Under the pieces are notes generated by a model. It worked only from the letters and a program-made list of their open reading frames with translations, was not told the DNA's origin and did no database searches. A DNA stretch of 64,000 bases from an uncultured Methylophaga sp. (GTDB lineage: Bacteria > Pseudomonadota > Gammaproteobacteria > Nitrosococcales > Methylophagaceae). The stretch is taken from assembly GCA_913055695.1 (NCBI GenBank), contig CAJXKF010000001.1, forward strand, positions 452,354 through 516,353, in the 5' to 3' direction. This document shows positions 53,779 through 62,828 of this stretch, piece after piece. Within the stretch, counting starts at the first letter, position 1. Each line of letters opens with the position of its first letter. Position numbers and translations under genes: made by a program.

Positions 53779-55187
53779 TCCAGAGCTTCGGCATTCATCG
53801 CTTCGCAGCGGGATAAATCAAAACCACCCTCTTTGCTGATGTTTGACTGCAGCTCACGCAGAGCTGTGCGCAAGCCCTCTTCCAATACCGGATGATAAAT
53901 CGGCATCGCCAGCATTTGGGTGACGGTCATATCCTGCTGAATCGCCAGCGCCAGCAAATGCGCCAGATGGCCGGCTTCGGGGGCAGCCATCTCCGAGCCA
54001 AGCAGCTTGCCGCTTTGCCTATCCGCATAGATTCTAAGATAGCCGGCATTGCTCAAAGCGGCTCTGGCACGTCCCTGGTTTGAGAAATCCACCGCACCTG
54101 CCACCCAATCCTGACCTTCAAGCTCAGCAAGCCGTTGGCCGACCACAGCGACTTCGGGCTTACAAAAAACCACACTAAGCGGTATGCGGCGGCAATAGGA
54201 TAAAACCGATTCCGCCACTGCGTTGTGACCGGCAATACGGCCATCATCGGCAGCTTCATGCAACAGCATCGCGTCAGCGCGGACATCACCGGCGATAAAT
54301 ACCGGTAACTGCTCAAGCTGCAGAGTGTACGGATTCACGTTGGGCATGCCCTGCTCATCCAGCGTGATATTGAGATTTTCAAGGCCGAGATTATCGATGT
54401 TGGGTTGCCGGCCTATCGCCACGAGTACCTGTTCAAATTCCTCACTGAAATCACCGGCTCTGACATGGATGCCTGCCGCGGTCTGTTGCAATTGCGCCTC
54501 TTCACCCAGTTGCAGCCCGAACTCTTGTTTCAGGCTGTGTAGTAAAGCATTATTAACCTCTTTATCGCTGAGACCTGCCAGCATCTTGTCAGTCCCAAAG
54601 GCAGTAACCTCGATCCCGAGACGACTCAGCGCCTGAGCCAATTCAAGACCAATGGCACCGAGACCTATTACGGCGATCCGATCGACAAAACTGTGCTGAT
54701 CAAACAGATTATCGCTGGTCAGAATATGCTCAGAAAAAGCCTGCCAGCTGTCGGGCAGCACGGGCCGCGAGCCGGTAGCGATAATGATTTTCTCGCACTC
54801 GATGCTATGTTTGCCGGCCTGAACCCGGCCGCTGCCGAGAATTTGCGCTTTTTCCTGAATCAGCTGCTTACTGTAATGCCGGGTCACCTCCAGCGTACTG
54901 GCAACAAAGAAATCCCTCACCTGCTGAACCCGCTGCATCACCGCGGTCATATCCACTTTGAGCCTGTCGGCATGCTGAATGCCGAATTCCTCAAAGCTCA
55001 GCCTGCGGTGATAGGCATCGGCAGCTTCAATCAACAGCTTGGAGGGCATGCAGCCGACCCGGGCACAGGTCGTGCCCAGCGGACCGGGATCAACCAACAG
55101 AAAATCATCTGTCTGTTTGCTGACCTCTCTGGCGGCAGCCAGACCTGCTGTGCCCGCACCGATGATGACAACGTCGGTACGCATCAT
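53775..55187 (-). CDS. FAD-dependent pyridine nucleotide-disulfide oxidoreductase, dihydrolipoyl dehydrogenase-like
   Basis: A 470-residue flavoenzyme. VVIIGAGTAGLAAAREV binds FAD, TTCARVGCMPSKLL has the redox pair C41/C46, VIGLGAIGLELAQALSRLG binds NAD(P), and FIAGDVRADAMLLHEAADDGR closes the FAD site. YHPVLEEGL near the C-terminus carries the His-Glu base that protonates thiols. These features fit dihydrolipoyl dehydrogenase or related reductases. It is not beside any 2-oxoacid dehydrogenase genes, so lipoamide may not be its substrate. Confidence 0.87.
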   Translation of the reverse strand: MMRTDVVIIGAGTAGLAAAREVSKQTDDFLLVDPGPLGTTCARVGCMPSKLLIEAADAYHRRLSFEEFGIQHADRLKVDMTAVMQRVQQVRDFFVASTLEVTRHYSKQLIQEKAQILGSGRVQAGKHSIECEKIIIATGSRPVLPDSWQAFSEHILTSDNLFDQHSFVDRIAVIGLGAIGLELAQALSRLGIEVTAFGTDKMLAGLSDKEVNNALLHSLKQEFGLQLGEEAQLQQTAAGIHVRAGDFSEEFEQVLVAIGRQPNIDNLGLENLNITLDEQGMPNVNPYTLQLEQLPVFIAGDVRADAMLLHEAADDGRIAGHNAVAESVLSYCRRIPLSVVFCKPEVAVVGQRLAELEGQDWVAGAVDFSNQGRARAALSNAGYLRIYADRQSGKLLGSEMAAPEAGHLAHLLALAIQQDMTVTQMLAMPIYHPVLEEGLRTALRELQSNISKEGGFDLSRCEAMNAEALD

Positions 55188-55205
55188 TCAGCCTCTTTCT
55201 TCGGT

Positions 55206-55415
55206 TCAGCTTTCGATACGGAAACCGACTTTGATGGTGACCTGCCAGAACTCGACTTCACCACCCTGAATCGAGCCGCGTGTTTCAACGACTTCAAACC
55301 AGTCCATATGTTTAACGGTTTCACCCGCTTTTCTGACAGCACTGCGAATGGCTTGATCAGTACTTTCAGGCGAGCTACCAGTCAGTTCAATGATTTTATA
55401 GATGTGATCAGACAT
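55206..55415 (-). CDS. Dodecin, flavin-binding storage protein
   Basis: A 69-residue dodecin. [24 protein letters not shown] and [12 protein letters not shown] are family signatures, including the tryptophan that stacks on flavin. Dodecins form hollow dodecamers that hold flavin or CoA. AGGAG lies about 7 bases before the ATG. It lies directly downstream of a broken channel gene and upstream of the flavoprotein gene, so it may be the first intact gene of that transcript. Confidence 0.93.
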   Translation of the reverse strand: MSDHIYKIIELTGSSPESTDQAIRSAVRKAGETVKHMDWFEVVETRGSIQGGEVEFWQVTIKVGFRIES

Positions 55416-55426
55416 TGCTACTCTCC

Positions 55427-55953
55427 TTAATTTTTACGCAGGTAAATAAACCCGTAAACCAGGCCGACAAACATGCCGCCGCCCAACATGTTGCCCAGCG
55501 TAACGGGCAACAGCCTATGCCTTAAAAATCCCGTTATGGTCAGATTGTCAGCAGCAAAGGACATGAGCGTCTGCAGTAACAGATACCCACAAAATTACCC
55601 GGATAGACAATCATCCATTTTTTAAGCAACTGACTCCGTGTCGCCTCGCCATCAACAAAGACCATCACCCTCTGGTTATTAACGCTAAGCAGTTCAGCGA
55701 CGGCCACGACAACCAGGATCAGGCTAAGGCAAAACATCAGGCCTGCCATTAACCGTAACAGGCCACCGGCGAAGCTGCCAGTGTCGTAACTCACGAGCAT
55801 AAAGAAAGCTGCACCGAGCGCGATATAGCCTCCTGCCAGAACTGCAAGGACAAATATCTGCAGTGGACCTGCTGTTGCCTTGCTGACATCAACCTGCTCT
55901 ACCCGCGCTGCAATCTGCTGCGGGATATCAGCATCAACTGAAAACGGCTCCAT
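55427..55953 (-). pseudogene. Formate/nitrite transporter (FocA/NirC) remnant with internal deletion and frameshift
   Basis: The first 121 or so codons match the FNT channel N-terminus: FVLAVLAGGYIALGAAFFML, GLMFCLSLILVVVAVAEL and WMIVYPGNFVG. The frame then shifts and stops at 55540. In another minus-strand frame, ending at 55427, the C-terminal FNT segment continues: LLPVTLGNMLGGGMFVG and [13 protein letters not shown] normal FNT has about 270-285 residues; about 120 residues covering the middle helices are absent. So a deletion near 55580 joined the two ends out of frame. The remnant cannot form a six-helix channel. Confidence 0.85.
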
Positions 55954-56129
55954 CGGCTTCTCCTGGGAGCGGGTTTAAGTCCATCATAAAGCCTGTGCGA
56001 TACTGCTTGCCAGTCTGGCAATAAACAAATGTTTTTTCTGTCTTTTCTGCAATCAGCATCGTATAATGTCGGGTTTTACATCCCCGCTTATCAGTTTTGC
56101 GTTCAAAACTGACCATCACAGGTTATTCC

Positions 56130-57920
56130 ATGTCCACAGAACATCGTGAAACGATGCCCTCATTCAGTGAGTTAGGCATTGCCCCGGCTATTCTCAAAGC
56201 CATTCAGGAAGCAGGTTATGAGACCCCATCGCCAATCCAGGCGCAAAGCATTCCGCCATTACTGGAAGGCCGGGACCTGCTGGGTCAGGCGCAAACCGGT
56301 ACCGGTAAAACTGCGGCCTTTTCTCTGCCTTTGCTGAGTCGACTGGATAATAAACAGCAGGCCCCGCAACTGCTGGTACTGACGCCGACACGTGAACTGG
56401 CGATACAGGTAGCTGAAGCCATTCAGGGCTATGGCCGTCATATCAAAAACTTTCATGTCCTGCCGATTTACGGCGGTCAAAGCATGGGGTTGCAACTGCG
56501 TGCACTGCAACGTAATCCGCAGGTGATTGTCGGTACGCCGGGCCGTATTCTGGATCATATCCGCCGCGGCAAACTGCAGCTGGATGCCCTGCGTTCACTG
56601 GTTCTGGACGAAGCCGATGAAATGCTGCGCATGGGCTTTATCGATGATGTTGAAACCATCCTGCAGGAAACCCCTCAGGAGCGTCAGGTCGCTTTGTTTT
56701 CAGCCACCATGCCCAAACCGATTCACCGGGTCGCTCAGCGTTATCTGAAAAATCCGGTTGAAGTCCATATCAAGTCCAAAACCTCCACCGTCGATACCAT
56801 CAATCAGCGCTACTGGCAGGTGACCGGCCTGCACAAGCTGGATGCCTTGACACGGATTCTGGAAGTCGAAGATTTCGACGGCATGATTATCTTTGTGCGT
56901 ACCAAGAACGCGACCGTGGATCTGGCAGAAAAACTGGAGGCACGGGGCTACGCTGCAGCAGCGATCAATGGTGATATGAATCAGGCACTGCGCGAAAAGA
57001 CCATCGAAAAAATGAAAGCCGGCCAGATTGATATTCTGGTGGCAACCGATGTCGCGGCGCGGGGGCTCGATATTGAACGTATGAGCCATGTAGTTAATTA
57101 CGATATTCCCTACGATACCGAATCCTATGTGCACCGCATTGGCCGTACCGGCCGTGCCGGTCGTAAAGGGGAAGCGATCCTGTTCGTTGCTCCCAGAGAA
57201 AAGCGCATGCTGGGTGCCATCGAAAGAGCCACCAAGCAGACCATTGCCCGTATGCAGTTGCCGAGTAGTGAAGATATCGCTGATCGCCGCGTCATGGCCT
57301 TTAAACAGCTACTGACCGAAACCATCGAGTCACAGGAACTGGGCTTTTTTGAAACTCTGATTGCGCAATATCAGGAAGAGCATAATGCTGATCCGCTGGA
57401 ACTGGCCGGCGCGCTCGCGTTTCTGGTGCAGAAACAACGGCCGCTGAATCCAGTATCACACACCAGCGAGCGCAAGCCTGCTCGTGACAGGAATGACAGT
57501 GAAGACAAACCACGCCGTAGTGATAAACCGGCGCGTGAACCAAGAGAACGTGCCCGTCATCAGACTGAAGCCGGCATGATTACCTATCGGGTGGAAGTCG
57601 GCAGCGAACACAAGGTTGAACCCAAACACCTGGTTGGCGCGATTGCCAATGAAGCCGGTCTGGACAGCCAGTATATCGGCCGGATCTCGATTATGGATGA
57701 TCACAGCTTTATCGATCTGCCGGAAGGTATGCCTAAGGATATCTTCCAGCATCTGCGTAAAATCTGGGTTAACCAGCATCAGTTGCAAATCAGCCTGGCT
57801 GAAAACGACGAAAATAAACGTCCTGCAGTGCCCGGTTCACGCAAAATGCCGAAGAAAAACGGTCCGCGTAAGCCAGCCAAAGGCAGTAAAGCGCCTCAGC
57901 CTCGTCAGAAGCGCCGTTAA
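56130..57920 (+). CDS. deaD: ATP-dependent DEAD-box RNA helicase DeaD/CsdA
   Basis: A 596-residue helicase from the ATG at 56130, which has AGG seven bases upstream; a TTG at 56097 is less likely. Motifs in order are the Q motif (FSELGIAP and SPIQAQSIP), AQTGTGKT (54-61), PTRELA, TPGRI, DEAD, SAT, VATDVAARGLD and HRIGRTGRAG. A basic linker (about 445-480) leads to the CsdA RNA-binding domain, YRVEVGSEHKVEPKHLVGAI. DeaD unwinds mRNA structure and helps ribosome assembly in the cold. The C-terminal tail is Lys/Arg/Pro-rich. Confidence 0.96.
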   Translation: MSTEHRETMPSFSELGIAPAILKAIQEAGYETPSPIQAQSIPPLLEGRDLLGQAQTGTGKTAAFSLPLLSRLDNKQQAPQLLVLTPTRELAIQVAEAIQGYGRHIKNFHVLPIYGGQSMGLQLRALQRNPQVIVGTPGRILDHIRRGKLQLDALRSLVLDEADEMLRMGFIDDVETILQETPQERQVALFSATMPKPIHRVAQRYLKNPVEVHIKSKTSTVDTINQRYWQVTGLHKLDALTRILEVEDFDGMIIFVRTKNATVDLAEKLEARGYAAAAINGDMNQALREKTIEKMKAGQIDILVATDVAARGLDIERMSHVVNYDIPYDTESYVHRIGRTGRAGRKGEAILFVAPREKRMLGAIERATKQTIARMQLPSSEDIADRRVMAFKQLLTETIESQELGFFETLIAQYQEEHNADPLELAGALAFLVQKQRPLNPVSHTSERKPARDRNDSEDKPRRSDKPAREPRERARHQTEAGMITYRVEVGSEHKVEPKHLVGAIANEAGLDSQYIGRISIMDDHSFIDLPEGMPKDIFQHLRKIWVNQHQLQISLAENDENKRPAVPGSRKMPKKNGPRKPAKGSKAPQPRQKRR

Positions 57921-57933
57921 GTCCTATTAAAGC

Positions 57934-57967
57934 AGCCGGAGAGCGCAATGCTCTCCGGCTTCCTTCC
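57934..57967 (+). terminator. Hairpin terminator after deaD
   Basis: AGCCGGAGAGC and GCTCTCCGGCT form a perfect 11-bp stem around a 5-base loop. The following TTCCTTCC is a poor T-run, so termination may be partial. Confidence 0.75.
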
Positions 57968-57995
57968 TGCAAACCGGCATGCCACAATAAGCCGC

Positions 57996-59225
57996 ATGCT
58001 GAATATCATCTGGATCGCCTTTTTTCTGATCGCCTTTGCGGTGGCGCTGTTCAAACTAGTCGTGCTTGGCGATCACACGGTATTTTCCCAGTTAATGGAG
58101 GCCATGTTTGAACTGGCCAAAACCGCCTTTGAAATTTCACTCGGCCTGACCGGCATTCTGGCCCTGTGGCTCGGTATCATGAAAATCGGCGAACGCAGTG
58201 GCTTCGTTGACCTGCTCACACGGGGCCTGACCCCCCTGTTCCGGCGGCTGATGCCGGAAATTCCACATAACCATCCTGCGCTTGGTTCCATGGTGATGAA
58301 TATCTCTGCCAATGCGCTGGGCCTTGATAATGCCGCCACACCGCTGGGCATCAAAGCGATGAAAGAGCTGCAGGAATTGAATCCTGTCAAGGACACGGCC
58401 AGTAATGCCCAGATTCTGTTTCTGGTGATTAACACCTCGGCCGTAACCCTGTTTCCGGTCACCATCTTTACTTACCGGGCGCAGATGGGCGCCGCCAACC
58501 CTACCGATGTGTTTATTCCGATTTTGCTGGCAACTTACATGTCGACCCTCATTGGGCTGCTGACCGTTGCCTGGGTACAGAAAATCAACCTGCTCGACCG
58601 GGTTGTGATGGCCTACCTGGGTGGTTTTACCCTGCTGGTCGCCGGTTTGCTTGCTTACTTTGCCAGTCTGTCACAGGAAGCCATGCTCAGTCAGTCGGCC
58701 ATGATCAGTAATGTGATTCTATTTTCACTGGTCGTGATCTTTATCAGCGCCGCCGCGCTGAAAAAAGTGAATGCTTACGAAGCCTTTATTGATGGCGCCA
58801 AGGAAGGCTTTGAAACGGCGGTCAGAATCATTCCTTACCTGGTGGCGATGTTGGTCGCTATCGGCGTGTTTCGTGCCAGTGGTGCACTTGAGCTTATCTT
58901 CGATGGTCTGCGTAGCCTGGTTCTGAGTATGGGCCTGGATGATCGTTTTATCGATGCGATGCCGACAGCGTTGATGAAACCCTTCAGCGGCAGTGGCGCC
59001 CGTGCAATGATGGTAGACACAATGCAGGCTTATGGTGCTGACTCGTTCGCCGGACGGCTGGCCTCGATTGTTCAGGGCAGCACCGAAACGACATTTTATG
59101 TACTGGCGGTTTATTTTGGCGCGGTTGGTATCAGAAACATCCGTCACGCGGTCGGCTGTGGTCTTGCCGCTGACTTTGCCGGCATCATCGCGGCGATTGC
59201 TGTGGCTTACTGGTTCTTCGGCTGA
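57996..59225 (+). CDS. Fused SpmA/SpmB-like nucleoside-recognition (Gate) membrane protein
   Basis: A 409-residue membrane protein from the ATG at 57996. The first half resembles SpmA: ISLGLTGILALWLGIMKIGERSG, NISANALGLDNAATPLGIKAMKEL. The second half resembles SpmB: AFIDGAKEGFETAVRIIPYLVAM and GSTETTFYVLAVYFGAVG. These paired Gate domains occur as separate spore-maturation proteins in Bacillus and as fusions in non-sporulating bacteria, where substrate and role are unclear. About ten membrane helices are expected. There is no spore context here. Confidence 0.88.
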   Translation: MLNIIWIAFFLIAFAVALFKLVVLGDHTVFSQLMEAMFELAKTAFEISLGLTGILALWLGIMKIGERSGFVDLLTRGLTPLFRRLMPEIPHNHPALGSMVMNISANALGLDNAATPLGIKAMKELQELNPVKDTASNAQILFLVINTSAVTLFPVTIFTYRAQMGAANPTDVFIPILLATYMSTLIGLLTVAWVQKINLLDRVVMAYLGGFTLLVAGLLAYFASLSQEAMLSQSAMISNVILFSLVVIFISAAALKKVNAYEAFIDGAKEGFETAVRIIPYLVAMLVAIGVFRASGALELIFDGLRSLVLSMGLDDRFIDAMPTALMKPFSGSGARAMMVDTMQAYGADSFAGRLASIVQGSTETTFYVLAVYFGAVGIRNIRHAVGCGLAADFAGIIAAIAVAYWFFG

Positions 59226-59592
59226 TCACTATTTATCCGCTGGTTTCGCAGCTGATTGCTGATTAATAAAAAGTCAGTTGTGTATGGCAAAAGACCGCGC
59301 CATCAGGTTTTGTTATTAATGCAGGTGGCATGGTTTATAACATCTATTGGCCCTGATCTTTACACTGCGTTGTAAACGCAGTAATCAAGGAAGAACCATG
59401 TCATGGGTGGATAGAACCCCACTCTGAAAAATAAAAATATCCTCTTTAATCAGGGAAATATGCTATTTTTAGCGTCCGTTCAAACTTGCACCTTATGTCA
59501 GATTGTCTGTCTTTTCACGGCGCTGCGTCTGGGCAGAAAGAAAACGGTGTCCGGCCAGGTTCTGCCGGCAGGTTTGTATGGAGATCCCATGA
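59226..59592. other. Intergenic region without a recognised gene
   Basis: This 367-base gap holds no supported coding frame or RNA. ACTGCGTT and AACGCAGT form a perfect inverted repeat around a 3-base centre at 59364-59382, a possible operator. Short ATG-started frames, such as one at 59398, end within ten codons. No clear promoter could be fixed. Confidence 0.6.
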
Positions 59593-60231
59593 TTGAAAGC
59601 GCTTATTCAACCTTTTGATTCCACCTATGATCTGATAGCCGATGCGCTGGCAGACAAGGGGTACTGCGTATTGCCACAGTTGTTGCCGGCAGAGCTCAAT
59701 ATTGCCTTGCATCGCCGTGTAGCAAGACTGGATGATGCTGACTTTCAGCGCGCCGGCATCGGCCGTGATCTCGATTTTCAGCTGAATAACCGCATTCGCC
59801 GTGACCAGACCCGCTGGCTCACGCATGAGCATCAAACAGATCGGGCTTATATCAATCAGATGGCCGAGTTCCGGCTGGCTATCAATCGCCGTCTGTTCAT
59901 GGGCTTGTTTGATTATGAGTCGCATTATGCTCATTACCCGCCCGGTGCTTTTTATAAAAAACATCTGGACGCTTTCAAAGGTCAGTCCAACCGGGTATTG
60001 ACCACCGTGCTCTATTTAAACCCCGAATGGCAGGCTGAAGACGGCGGTCAGTTGCTGATTTACGCCCCGGATTCTGATCAAGTGATTGAAACCGTCAATC
60101 CCAATTTCGGCAGCTTTGTGATTTTTCTTAGTGAAGAATTCCCGCACGAGGTGGTTAAATCCTTACGCGACCGTTACAGTATTGCAGGTTGGTTTCGATT
60201 ACAGGATCCGCTGCAAGCCCCGGCGATATGA
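59593..60231 (+). CDS. 2-oxoglutarate/Fe(II)-dependent oxygenase
   Basis: A 212-residue jelly-roll dioxygenase, P4H-like. H124, D126 and H185 form the iron-binding facial triad (KKHLDAF and FPHEV), and Arg residues at 192-194 probably bind 2-oxoglutarate. VLTTVLYLNPEWQAEDGGQLLIY is the usual core. The start is TTG at 59593, with GGAG about 9 bases upstream; a nearby ATG is in another frame. The substrate is unknown; prolyl or other side-chain hydroxylation is typical for the group. Its stop overlaps the deformylase start (ATGA). Confidence 0.87.
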   Translation: MKALIQPFDSTYDLIADALADKGYCVLPQLLPAELNIALHRRVARLDDADFQRAGIGRDLDFQLNNRIRRDQTRWLTHEHQTDRAYINQMAEFRLAINRRLFMGLFDYESHYAHYPPGAFYKKHLDAFKGQSNRVLTTVLYLNPEWQAEDGGQLLIYAPDSDQVIETVNPNFGSFVIFLSEEFPHEVVKSLRDRYSIAGWFRLQDPLQAPAI

Positions 60232-60782
60232 GCACCGATTTCAGTATTCACCAGTTGGGTCATCCGCTGCTGCGACAAACAGCCCTGCCCGTCACAGACA
60301 TTGATGACCCGGCATTTCAGCAACAGCTTGATGCGCTGCTGGCTTTTGTCATGGACAAAGGTGGCATGGGTATTGCGGCACCGCAGGTCGGCATCAGCCA
60401 ACGTTTTTTTATTCTGTCATCCCATCCCAACGCACGCTATCCCTACGCCCCGGCTGTGCCGCCTTTTGCTGTGATTAATCCTGAAATTCTGGCACATTCT
60501 GATACCAGCACTAAAGACTGGGAAGGCTGTCTCAGCCTGCCCGGCCTCCGCGGTCTGGTACCCCGCTATGACTGGATTGAGGTTCGTTACCAGACTCGTG
60601 CTGGCGAGACAGTGGAAACCCGCTATGAAGCCTTTCTGGCGCGGGTATTCCAGCATGAGCTGGATCATATTAATGGCCATGTTTTTATTGACCGCGTTGA
60701 ATCCACTCAGGAACTGATGATGGAACAGGAATGGCAGCATCAGATTGGCCATCAGAGAATACCTGGCTCATCCACGGACTGA
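60228..60782 (+). CDS. def: Peptide deformylase
   Basis: A 184-residue deformylase from the ATG at 60228, which overlaps the oxygenase stop (ATGA). The three family motifs are complete: GMGIAAPQVG (47-55 region), EGCLSLPG with C101, and QHELDHINGH with H143, E144 and H147 as metal ligands and base. It removes the formyl group from new proteins. It lacks the fmt partner beside it, and it pairs with an oxygenase gene, so it may be a second deformylase rather than the housekeeping one; that is inference. Confidence 0.93.
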   Translation: MSTDFSIHQLGHPLLRQTALPVTDIDDPAFQQQLDALLAFVMDKGGMGIAAPQVGISQRFFILSSHPNARYPYAPAVPPFAVINPEILAHSDTSTKDWEGCLSLPGLRGLVPRYDWIEVRYQTRAGETVETRYEAFLARVFQHELDHINGHVFIDRVESTQELMMEQEWQHQIGHQRIPGSSTD

Positions 60783-60993
60783 TACCAGCGCAATTATTTC
60801 ACTTTCATCGACGTCATCGGTACCGCTCCTTGGCATTGACGCACAGCATTAACACTTCGTTGTCCAATACTTACGCCCTTGCGATGAAGGTGAGTTTCTA
60901 TATTCAATTTTAGAATTAATTTATATTTTATTATTACTTCCATTTATATAAAACCCAGGCAAAATAAGCATTTTCCTATTCTGGGTGACATAG

Positions 60994-62763
60994 ATGGACT
61001 GGCAAGCATGGCTGACTTTGCTGCTGACTGCAGCAGTACTGATTACACTGATAGTCACACACGTCAGACCCCATATCGCCATGCTCACCGCACTCACTGT
61101 ATTACTGCTGACAGGTGTGCTCGAACCCGCCGAGGCATTAGCCGGTTTCAGCAATAGTGGTTTGCTGACTGTAGCCGCCATGTTTGTCGTTGCCGCAGGC
61201 CTGCATGCTTCGGGCGGGGTCGATCTTTTTGTTAAATCACTGATGGGGACACCGACTTCAATCCGCGGAGCCTATTTCCGTTTGTTTACCCCTGTCGTCA
61301 CACTCAGCGCTTTTCTCAATAACACGCCTGTTGTCGCGACCCTGATTCCGGGTGTGCTGGCCTGGTGTAAACGTATCAATATCGCGCCATCAAAGATGCT
61401 GATTCCGCTCAGTTATACCGCTATCCTGGGTGGCACCATCACCATGATAGGAACCAGTACCAATCTGGTAGTGAACGGCCAGTACCAGATGTTGACTGGC
61501 GAGGCGGGTTTTTCCCTGTTTTCAATAACAATCATCGGTCTGCCGGTAGCCGTGGGTGGTTTGATTTTCATGTGGCTGTTTTTCCCCAGATGGCTTCCCG
61601 ATTTGAGCAAAAGCCATCTGTTTGACAACGTCCGTGAGTTCACGCTTGAGGTCATGGTTGAGCCGGGCGGCCCATTGGTGGGTAAAAGCGTTGCTGAAGC
61701 CGGACTGCGTGATCAGAAAAGCGTATTTCTGGTGGAAATTGAGCGCGATGGCACCCTGCTGACTGCCGTCGCTTCTGAAGAACGCTTACATGATAGTGAC
61801 CGTCTGGTTTTCGCCGGCGATACGCAGGGGATCACGGATCTATTGCGAATTCGCGGAATCGTGCCCTCGAGCACGACTTATGATAACCAGGTTATGGCTG
61901 CAGAGCGACCCGAGCGACGGTTGGTCGAAGCGGTGGTATCGCCTCACTGTGCTTCTATCGGTGAGATTTTACGGGAAACGGCTTTTCTCGAGCGTTATGG
62001 TGCCATCATCATGGCGGTAGCCCGTAACGGCGAAAGATTGCCGGACAATATGAGCAATATCAAACTTCAAGCAGGTGATACCCTGTTGCTTGAAGCCCGG
62101 CCGGCTTTTGTTACTCGCCAGCGTTACAACAAAGATTTCTTGCTGATTAATGATCTCGGCGAAGAATCACCAAAACATGAGAAGGCCTTGCTGGCCTGGG
62201 GCATACTGCTGGGACTGGTTGCTGCGGCCGGTTTTGGCATCATCAGTATGCTAACCGCAGCAATGACAGGGGCTGTTCTGATGATTCTCACCCGCTGCTG
62301 CTCGGTCAATCAGGCTGAAAGAAGCCTGGATTTAACTGTGATTTTAACGATAGCAGCCTCTTTTGCGCTGGGCAGCGCTATTGAGTCAACAGGGCTGGCA
62401 TCACTTTTGGCTGACAACATCATTGGCCTGAGCCATAACCAGGCCTGGTTGCTTTTGCTACTGACCTATATCACGGTGTCGATTTTAACCGAAGTCATTA
62501 CCAACAATGCCGCCGCTATTCTGATGCTGCCGATTGTGCTGGGCATTACAGAGCAGGCTGGTCTGGCCAACGAGCCTTTTATCTTTGCCATTATGATGGC
62601 AGCTTCTGCCAGCTTTGCTACCCCGCTCGGCTATCAGACGAACCTGATGGTTTATGGACCGGGCAATTATCATTTTATGGATTTCATTCGTGTAGGCTTG
62701 CCAATGAACCTGTTTATCGGTCTGCTGACGCTGATTATGATTATGCTCATCTTTCCCTTTTAA
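60994..62763 (+). CDS. SLC13-family permease with two TrkA-C domains
   Basis: A 589-residue membrane protein. About five N-terminal helices include FLNNTPVVATLIPGV and GGTITMIGTSTNLVVNG, typical of the divalent-anion:sodium symporter fold. Two soluble TrkA-C domains occupy about 215-380 (VMVEPGGPLVGKSVAEAGLR and VVSPHCASIGEILRET). The C-terminal helices contain TEVITNNAAAILMLPI and ATPLGYQTNLMVYGPG, the second repeat. Homologues carry sulfate or organic anions; the substrate here cannot be decided. The 211-base upstream gap is AT-rich with no other feature seen. Confidence 0.9.
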   Translation: MDWQAWLTLLLTAAVLITLIVTHVRPHIAMLTALTVLLLTGVLEPAEALAGFSNSGLLTVAAMFVVAAGLHASGGVDLFVKSLMGTPTSIRGAYFRLFTPVVTLSAFLNNTPVVATLIPGVLAWCKRINIAPSKMLIPLSYTAILGGTITMIGTSTNLVVNGQYQMLTGEAGFSLFSITIIGLPVAVGGLIFMWLFFPRWLPDLSKSHLFDNVREFTLEVMVEPGGPLVGKSVAEAGLRDQKSVFLVEIERDGTLLTAVASEERLHDSDRLVFAGDTQGITDLLRIRGIVPSSTTYDNQVMAAERPERRLVEAVVSPHCASIGEILRETAFLERYGAIIMAVARNGERLPDNMSNIKLQAGDTLLLEARPAFVTRQRYNKDFLLINDLGEESPKHEKALLAWGILLGLVAAAGFGIISMLTAAMTGAVLMILTRCCSVNQAERSLDLTVILTIAASFALGSAIESTGLASLLADNIIGLSHNQAWLLLLLTYITVSILTEVITNNAAAILMLPIVLGITEQAGLANEPFIFAIMMAASASFATPLGYQTNLMVYGPGNYHFMDFIRVGLPMNLFIGLLTLIMIMLIFPF

Positions 62764-62828
62764 TCCGACAGCTCAGCATTTTATCTGATTGATATCGGCA
62801 TGGTGATATCACTTCAAAGGATGGGTAC

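Noticed and set aside
54693-55430. 245-codon plus-strand frame opposite the flavoprotein and dodecin genes
   Set aside because: It crosses two well-supported minus-strand genes and has no family match that I recognise.
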